A stretch of 64,000 nucleotides of DNA from Photobacterium ganghwense (GTDB lineage Bacteria > Pseudomonadota > Gammaproteobacteria > Enterobacterales > Vibrionaceae). A program made the position numbers and the translations under genes. Below, piece after piece: positions 59,979 to 64,000 of the stretch (position 1 is the first letter of the stretch; each line of letters opens with the position of its first letter). The notes under the pieces were generated by a model. That model was not told the DNA's origin and made no database searches. It was given only the letters and a program-made list of their open reading frames with translations. The stretch lies in assembly GCF_003025595.1 (NCBI RefSeq), contig NZ_PYMI01000006.1:62001-126000 (forward strand), read 5' to 3'.

Positions 59979-60986
59979 TTAACACTGATAATACTCACGG
60001 TACCAAGCCACAAAGGCCTGCACACCTTCCTGCACCGAGACCTGGGGTTTATAACCAGTGACGTCAAACAGATCCGCCGTATCAGCATAGGTGGCGTACA
60101 CATCGCCCGGCTGCATTGGCATGAAGTTTTTCTTCGCGTCCATATCCAGTGCCGACTCCAGCGCATCAATGAAATCCATCAGCTTCACCGGACTGCCATG
60201 ACCAATGTTATACACACGGTAAGGTGCCGAGCTGGTTGCCGGAGAACCGGTTTCGACCGTCCAGTCCGGTGAGGATTGCGGAATCACATCCTGAATCCGG
60301 ATAATGCCTTCCACAATGTCATCGATGTAGGTGAAATCGCGACGCATATCGCCATTGTTATACACATCAATGGCTTTCCCCTCGACAATCGCCTTGGTGA
60401 ATTTAAACAGCGCCATATCCGGACGCCCCCACGGGCCGTACACGGTAAAGAAACGCAGGCCAGTCGTCGGCACACCGTAAAGGTGGGAATAGGTGTGCGC
60501 CATCAGCTCGTTGGACTTTTTCGTCGCCGCATACAGGGAAATCGGGTGGTCGACACTGTCAGCGGTATTAAACGGCATTTTCTGATTCAGGCCGTAAACC
60601 GAGCTGGAAGAGGCATACACCAAGTGTTCTATCTTGTGATGACGACAGCCTTCCAGAACCGTCAGGTGGCCAACCAGGTTGCTGTCAGCATAGGCCATCG
60701 GATTATCAATCGAGTAACGTACCCCGGCCTGTGCTGCCAAATGAATCACCCGATCGAATTTTTGCTCTGCAAACAGCGCGGCCATACCGTCACGGTTCGC
60801 CAGATCCAGCTCCACAAAGGTGAAGCCAGGATGCTGAATTCGGGTCAGACGATCATGCTTGAGCGACACCTCGTAGTAGTCATTGAGGTTATCAATCCCG
60901 ACGACCTGATGGCCCATCGCGCATAGACGTTCAACAACGGCGCTGCCGATAAAACCGGCCGCACCGGTAACCAGATATTTTTTCAT
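59979..60986 (-). CDS. NAD-dependent sugar-nucleotide epimerase, UDP-glucuronate 4-epimerase type
   Basis: The 335-residue extended SDR protein starts MKKYLVTGAAGFIG with the NAD loop GAAGFIGS, and has NDYYEVSLKHDRL, YASSSSVYG, YAATKKSNELMAH with the YxxxK catalytic pair near residue 145, and FTVYGPWGRPDMALFKF, all typical of UDP-GlcA/UDP-GalA epimerases (CapI/LpsL group). It supplies a uronic acid for surface polysaccharide. It sits alone between coaD and mutM, which are neighbours in E. coli. ATG 60986 is chosen over an upstream frame extension of 13 codons. Confidence 0.9.
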   Translation of the reverse strand: MKKYLVTGAAGFIGSAVVERLCAMGHQVVGIDNLNDYYEVSLKHDRLTRIQHPGFTFVELDLANRDGMAALFAEQKFDRVIHLAAQAGVRYSIDNPMAYADSNLVGHLTVLEGCRHHKIEHLVYASSSSVYGLNQKMPFNTADSVDHPISLYAATKKSNELMAHTYSHLYGVPTTGLRFFTVYGPWGRPDMALFKFTKAIVEGKAIDVYNNGDMRRDFTYIDDIVEGIIRIQDVIPQSSPDWTVETGSPATSSAPYRVYNIGHGSPVKLMDFIDALESALDMDAKKNFMPMQPGDVYATYADTADLFDVTGYKPQVSVQEGVQAFVAWYREYYQC

Positions 60987-61143
60987 CCGTTTCACCCTTC
61001 TCAGCGTGCGTCTCCCGACACACATAAAACGTATTGGATAACAGGATCATAGCACTCTCAGACTGACGAACCTATCACTAGGCATGCAACCGGGATCCCA
61101 TGTCACGCAGGCCGGAAGCGATGTTCCTGTCTTTACGGTGCGC

Positions 61144-61953
61144 TTATTTCTGACAATCGCTGCAGTATACTGTGGTCCGCTGACCAATCTTCACTTCACT
61201 GAGCAACTTGTCACAGCGCGGGCAAGGCTGACCGGCTTTGCCGTACACCTGCAGTTCCTGAGCAAAATAGCCAGGTTTGCCGTCCGCATTCTTGAAATCT
61301 TTCAGCGTTGTGCCACCCTGCTCAATCGCAAACGCCAGCACGGCCTTAATTTCCGCCACCAGCACCGCCAACCGTTTGGCCGAAACTTTTCCGGCTTCCC
61401 GTTTCGGATGGATACCGGCACTGAACAGGGATTCATTGGCGTAAATATTCCCTACGCCCACCACCACATGGTTATCCATGATGAACTGCTTGATTGCGGT
61501 CCGCTTGCCTCGGGCTTTTTCCTGCAAATATTGTGCACAAAACGCCTCGCTTAATGGCTCAGGTCCCAATTTGGCCAGCACCGGGTGCTCGCCGCCTTTG
61601 TCCTGCCACAACCAGGCACCAAATCGGCGGGGATCGTTGTAGCGCAGTACTTCTCCACTGGCCAGACAAAGATCCACATGATCATGCTTCTCCGGCGGAA
61701 TCCCTGCCGGCAAAACCCGCAGGCTGCCCGACATACCCAAATGGACAATGGCATAACCGGCATCGGTTTCCAGCATCAGGTATTTCGCCCGGCGGCTGAC
61801 CCGCCGGATCTCCTGCCCAACGATTTGGCGGATCGCCTCCGGGACAGGCCAACGCAATTGGGGATTGCGGATCACGATATCAGTTACCCGCTGGCCGGTC
61901 ACATGGGGGGCAATCCCCATCCGGCTGACTTCAACTTCCGGTAATTCAGGCAT
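61144..61953 (-). CDS. mutM: formamidopyrimidine-DNA glycosylase
   Basis: MutM (Fpg) removes 8-oxoguanine and nicks the DNA. The 269-residue protein starts [14 protein letters not shown]; after Met removal Pro1 is the Schiff-base nucleophile and Glu2 the acid. NIYANESLF lies near residue 168. The C-terminal zinc finger has CPRC and CSDC, spaced to bind one Zn and hold the DNA. The 118-base gap to the epimerase shows no gene. Confidence 0.97.
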   Translation of the reverse strand: MPELPEVEVSRMGIAPHVTGQRVTDIVIRNPQLRWPVPEAIRQIVGQEIRRVSRRAKYLMLETDAGYAIVHLGMSGSLRVLPAGIPPEKHDHVDLCLASGEVLRYNDPRRFGAWLWQDKGGEHPVLAKLGPEPLSEAFCAQYLQEKARGKRTAIKQFIMDNHVVVGVGNIYANESLFSAGIHPKREAGKVSAKRLAVLVAEIKAVLAFAIEQGGTTLKDFKNADGKPGYFAQELQVYGKAGQPCPRCDKLLSEVKIGQRTTVYCSDCQK

Positions 61954-61993
61954 TTTTTCTCTCGTTCAGACCCCGCGTTGTCCGCAGGTCCGA

Positions 61994-62494
61994 TTATTCA
62001 GACGGATTCATGTGACGCGGAAATAAATAGGCCTCATCAACCGAGACGGCCAGCCACTCCCCCTGCCAGTTCTGGAGCAGCCAGAATTGCGGTAACTGGT
62101 AAATCGTCACCCGTACCGGCTCTTCGTGGCTGGCTAGCCAGATCTCCGCGGTTCTCGGGGCCTGCAGCGTAGGCTGCAACTGAGCCATCATGTCCCGGTT
62201 AACCGGGGTCCCTTCCAGGCGCTGCCAGTGGGCAGCCAATGTCGCGGCTGGCAAAGATACCGGCGGTTCCGCCAGCCAACCCAGTTCGCTCTGTCTCAGG
62301 GCAACCTGCGGCAGGCTCAAACGGGTCATTGGGGTGTCCTCGGGCAGTAAGCGCGTCAGCCCGCTGGCAACCATCGGTTCTGGTTCGTTCGTTGCAAAAC
62401 GCTGCTGCAGCAATTCCGGCAGACGGATCACCGCGATAAAACAAACCACTCCGATGATGATGACATTGTTCCAGCCTCGGCGGGACAGCCTCAT
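61994..62494 (-). CDS. membrane-anchored hypothetical protein
   Basis: I do not recognise a family with certainty. The 166-residue protein has a basic N-terminus MRLSRRGWNNV, one hydrophobic helix at about residues 10-25 (VIIIGVVCFIAVI), and a soluble, presumably periplasmic, domain with LPQFWLLQNWQGEWLAVS near the end. It lies 40 bases upstream of mutM on the same strand and could be co-transcribed. Similar short anchored proteins occur at this place in other Vibrionaceae, from general knowledge of the locus. Confidence 0.75.
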   Translation of the reverse strand: MRLSRRGWNNVIIIGVVCFIAVIRLPELLQQRFATNEPEPMVASGLTRLLPEDTPMTRLSLPQVALRQSELGWLAEPPVSLPAATLAAHWQRLEGTPVNRDMMAQLQPTLQAPRTAEIWLASHEEPVRVTIYQLPQFWLLQNWQGEWLAVSVDEAYLFPRHMNPSE

Positions 62495-62589
62495 AACACG
62501 ACTCCTTCACATGCAGATGCGAAATCATACCATGAGTATCAGTGTATGAGAGAAGCAGGAAAGGTGGCAGGGCGCCAAATTGCAGACAT

Positions 62590-62620
62590 AAAAAAACCCA
62601 GTCAATAAACTGGGCTTTTT
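62590..62620 (-). terminator. rho-independent terminator of rpmBG
   Basis: On the minus strand AAAAAGCCCAGT-ttattg-ACTGGGTTTTTT ends 20 bases after rpmG. Confidence 0.92.
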
Positions 62621-62640
62621 ACCAAGAGGCAAAAAATCAA

Positions 62641-62808
62641 TTACTTGATTTTCGCTTCTTTGTACATAACGTGCTGGCGAACTACTGGATCAAATTTCTT
62701 GATCTCAAATTTGCCTGGCATGTTACGTTTGTTTTTGTCGGTAGTGTAGAAGTGACCAGTGCCAGCAGATGATACTAGACGGATCTTCTCACGAATGCCT
62801 TTAGCCAT
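62641..62808 (-). CDS. rpmG: 50S ribosomal protein L33
   Basis: The 55-residue protein reads [20 protein letters not shown] at the start, then [20 protein letters not shown], and ends VMYKEAKIK. This is the E. coli-type L33 without the zinc-binding cysteines. It is 13 bases downstream of rpmB in the rpmB-rpmG operon. Its size puts it below common gene-length cut-offs. Confidence 0.98.
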   Translation of the reverse strand: MAKGIREKIRLVSSAGTGHFYTTDKNKRNMPGKFEIKKFDPVVRQHVMYKEAKIK

Positions 62809-62821
62809 TGTTCAAATCCTC

Positions 62822-63058
62822 TTAAACGTTCTCGCCGCGAGCACGCATATCAGAAAGAACGGCGTCGATGCCTTTCTTATCGATGATACGCATGCCTTTC
62901 GCAGAAAGGCGTAGTTTAACGAAGCGTTTTTCGCTTTCTACCCAGAAACGATGAGTTTGCAGGTTCGGCAGAAAACGACGCTTGGTGGCATTACGTGCGT
63001 GTGAACGGTTGTTACCCGTTACAGGACGCTTACCAGTTACTTGGCATACACGGGACAT
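62822..63058 (-). CDS. rpmB: 50S ribosomal protein L28
   Basis: The 78-residue protein begins [20 protein letters not shown] and ends ARGENV. It is a basic large-subunit protein of the expected length. It starts at ATG 63058; five upstream codons in frame belong to the leader. It heads the rpmB-rpmG operon behind a strong promoter. Confidence 0.98.
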   Translation of the reverse strand: MSRVCQVTGKRPVTGNNRSHARNATKRRFLPNLQTHRFWVESEKRFVKLRLSAKGMRIIDKKGIDAVLSDMRARGENV

Positions 63059-63153
63059 TACTGTCTTCTCCAAATCGTTTCAGCTCGATATCAACCATGG
63101 TTAACCAAACGGAAATCTTCATTTCCGCTAACCATAGCTATCAAAGGTCGCGC

Positions 63154-63182
63154 ATTATACTAAGTCAAAACCAGTTGCTCAA
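63154..63182 (-). promoter_or_regulatory. sigma-70 promoter of rpmBG
   Basis: On the minus strand TTGAGC (63182-63177), a 17-base spacer and a perfect TATAAT (63159-63154) lie about 95 bases before rpmB, followed by GCGCG, a discriminator like those of stable-RNA and ribosomal promoters. Confidence 0.82.
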
Positions 63183-63229
63183 GTCCCGAGCAGATCCTTT
63201 CGCATCATTTTGATCGATTTTGGCCTATT

Positions 63230-63904
63230 TTATAGCCAACCTCTTTCGGCGAAAGACGTAATTTCTCCGTCTCCAATAACAAAGTGATCCAGAACCCGAA
63301 TATCTACCAACGCCAATGCATCACATATGCGGCGGGTAATTCGACGATCTGCCTGACTCGGCTCAGCTACGCCCGATGGGTGATTATGCGCTAAAATGAG
63401 CGCGGCTGCATTAAGTTCTAGTGATCTTTTTACAACTTCACGCGGATAAACGCTTGCAGCGTCAATTGTGCCCTCAAATAATACTTCTCCGCTCAGAACC
63501 CGATGCTGGTTATCCAGAAACAGGACAAAAAAGGCTTCCCGATGCCGATCACGCAATAAATGACTTAAATATCGCCGAGTATGATCCGGACTGGTCAGGG
63601 CATCGCCACGCTTCAGGGTTTCTTCAAAATGACGCTGGCTCATTTCCAGCACGGCCTGCAACTGGGCAAATTTTGCCGGGCCTAGACCTTTGTACTGACA
63701 AAAGGTGAGCTGATCGGCAGCCAGCAAGGCCCGCAGTGAGCCAAATTTCTCAAGCAAGTCGGAGGCCAGTTCAATGGCATTCATGCCCGCAATACCAGTT
63801 CGCAGAAAAATGGCCAACAATTCGGCATCAGATAATGCCTGTGCGCCCCGGGCCAGTAATTTTTCCCGCGGCCGGGAATCAGACGGTAACAGTTTTAGTG
63901 ACAT
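63230..63904 (-). CDS. radC: RadC family MPN/JAB-domain protein
   Basis: The 224-residue protein starts [20 protein letters not shown]. It has helix-hairpin-helix DNA-binding segments ([27 protein letters not shown]) in the first half and a JAB1/MPN metalloprotease-like domain with [14 protein letters not shown] (the His-x-His and Asp ligands) near residue 172. Its cellular role remains unclear despite the name; a repair function is disputed. The frame extends 18 codons upstream but ATG 63904 gives the family start. It is followed after 170 bases by rpmB, as in E. coli. No gene starts in the last 96 bases. Confidence 0.94.
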   Translation of the reverse strand: MSLKLLPSDSRPREKLLARGAQALSDAELLAIFLRTGIAGMNAIELASDLLEKFGSLRALLAADQLTFCQYKGLGPAKFAQLQAVLEMSQRHFEETLKRGDALTSPDHTRRYLSHLLRDRHREAFFVLFLDNQHRVLSGEVLFEGTIDAASVYPREVVKRSLELNAAALILAHNHPSGVAEPSQADRRITRRICDALALVDIRVLDHFVIGDGEITSFAERGWL

Positions 63905-64000
63905 CAGGCTCTCTCCTGGTTTTCTGCCCAGAAGAGAGCCTGACGGACCTGGCCGCAAGAGCGCCGACCGACTTATGGGAAAATGTTCGCACTCTTTACC

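Overview
The window is chromosomal housekeeping DNA of a gammaproteobacterium, almost certainly a member of the Vibrionaceae. The gene neighbourhoods (ppc beside aphA, the met cluster, malic enzyme-rpmE-priA-cytR-ftsN-hslVU-menA-rraA-zapB, and an LPS-core locus between hldD and coaD) match the order known from Vibrio cholerae chromosome 1. The presence of glpFKX-fpr in this stretch and the moderately high GC fit a Photobacterium-like genus better than Vibrio proper, but the species cannot be fixed from the sequence alone. There are no tRNA or rRNA genes, insertion sequences, phage genes or CRISPR arrays.

Layout. 1-3.8 kb: arginine operon argC-argB-argG (argH begins just past the left edge) behind a double ARG box. 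3.8-7.4 kb: ppc and the quorum-sensing regulator aphA. 7.5-12.9 kb: methionine regulon (metF, metB-metL, metJ) with two MetJ operators. 12.9-23.2 kb: malic enzyme, rpmE, priA, cytR, ftsN, hslVU with a sigma-32 promoter, menA, rraA, zapB. 23.2-29.6 kb: a possible small RNA, then glpF, glpK, glpX, a cysteine-rich HTH regulator, fpr and a DUF3135 protein. 29.6-36.5 kb: a 15-bp minisatellite, a CHMI-like tautomerase, tpiA with a long leader hairpin, pfkA, cpxP divergent from cpxRA, and trmL. 36.5-43.8 kb: yibN-secB-gpsA-cysE and gpmI-envC-yibQ.

43.8-59.9 kb is the lipopolysaccharide core and ligase locus. It holds hldD, lpxM, waaL, a GT25 and a GT4 glycosyltransferase, and a tightly overlapping block of HAD phosphatase, fused nucleotidyltransferase/kinase, nucleotidyltransferase and WavE. 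A frameshifted capsule-type transferase, a GT2 enzyme and a CDP-glycerol-transferase-like protein lie on the opposite strand. waaA, kdkA (Kdo kinase), a GT9 heptosyltransferase and coaD follow. Kdo kinase with one GT9 enzyme suggests an inner core built on a single phosphorylated Kdo. 59.9-64 kb: a solitary sugar-nucleotide epimerase, mutM, a membrane-anchored hypothetical protein, rpmB-rpmG and radC.

Most of the window is ordinary. The parts that deserve attention are the activated-substituent block in the LPS locus (49.5-53.2 kb) with its frameshifted neighbour, the tpiA and gpmI leader structures with HexR-like sites, the possible sRNA before glpF, the 15-bp minisatellite, and a PurR-like site before glpX. 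I found no clearly undescribed defence or mobile system.
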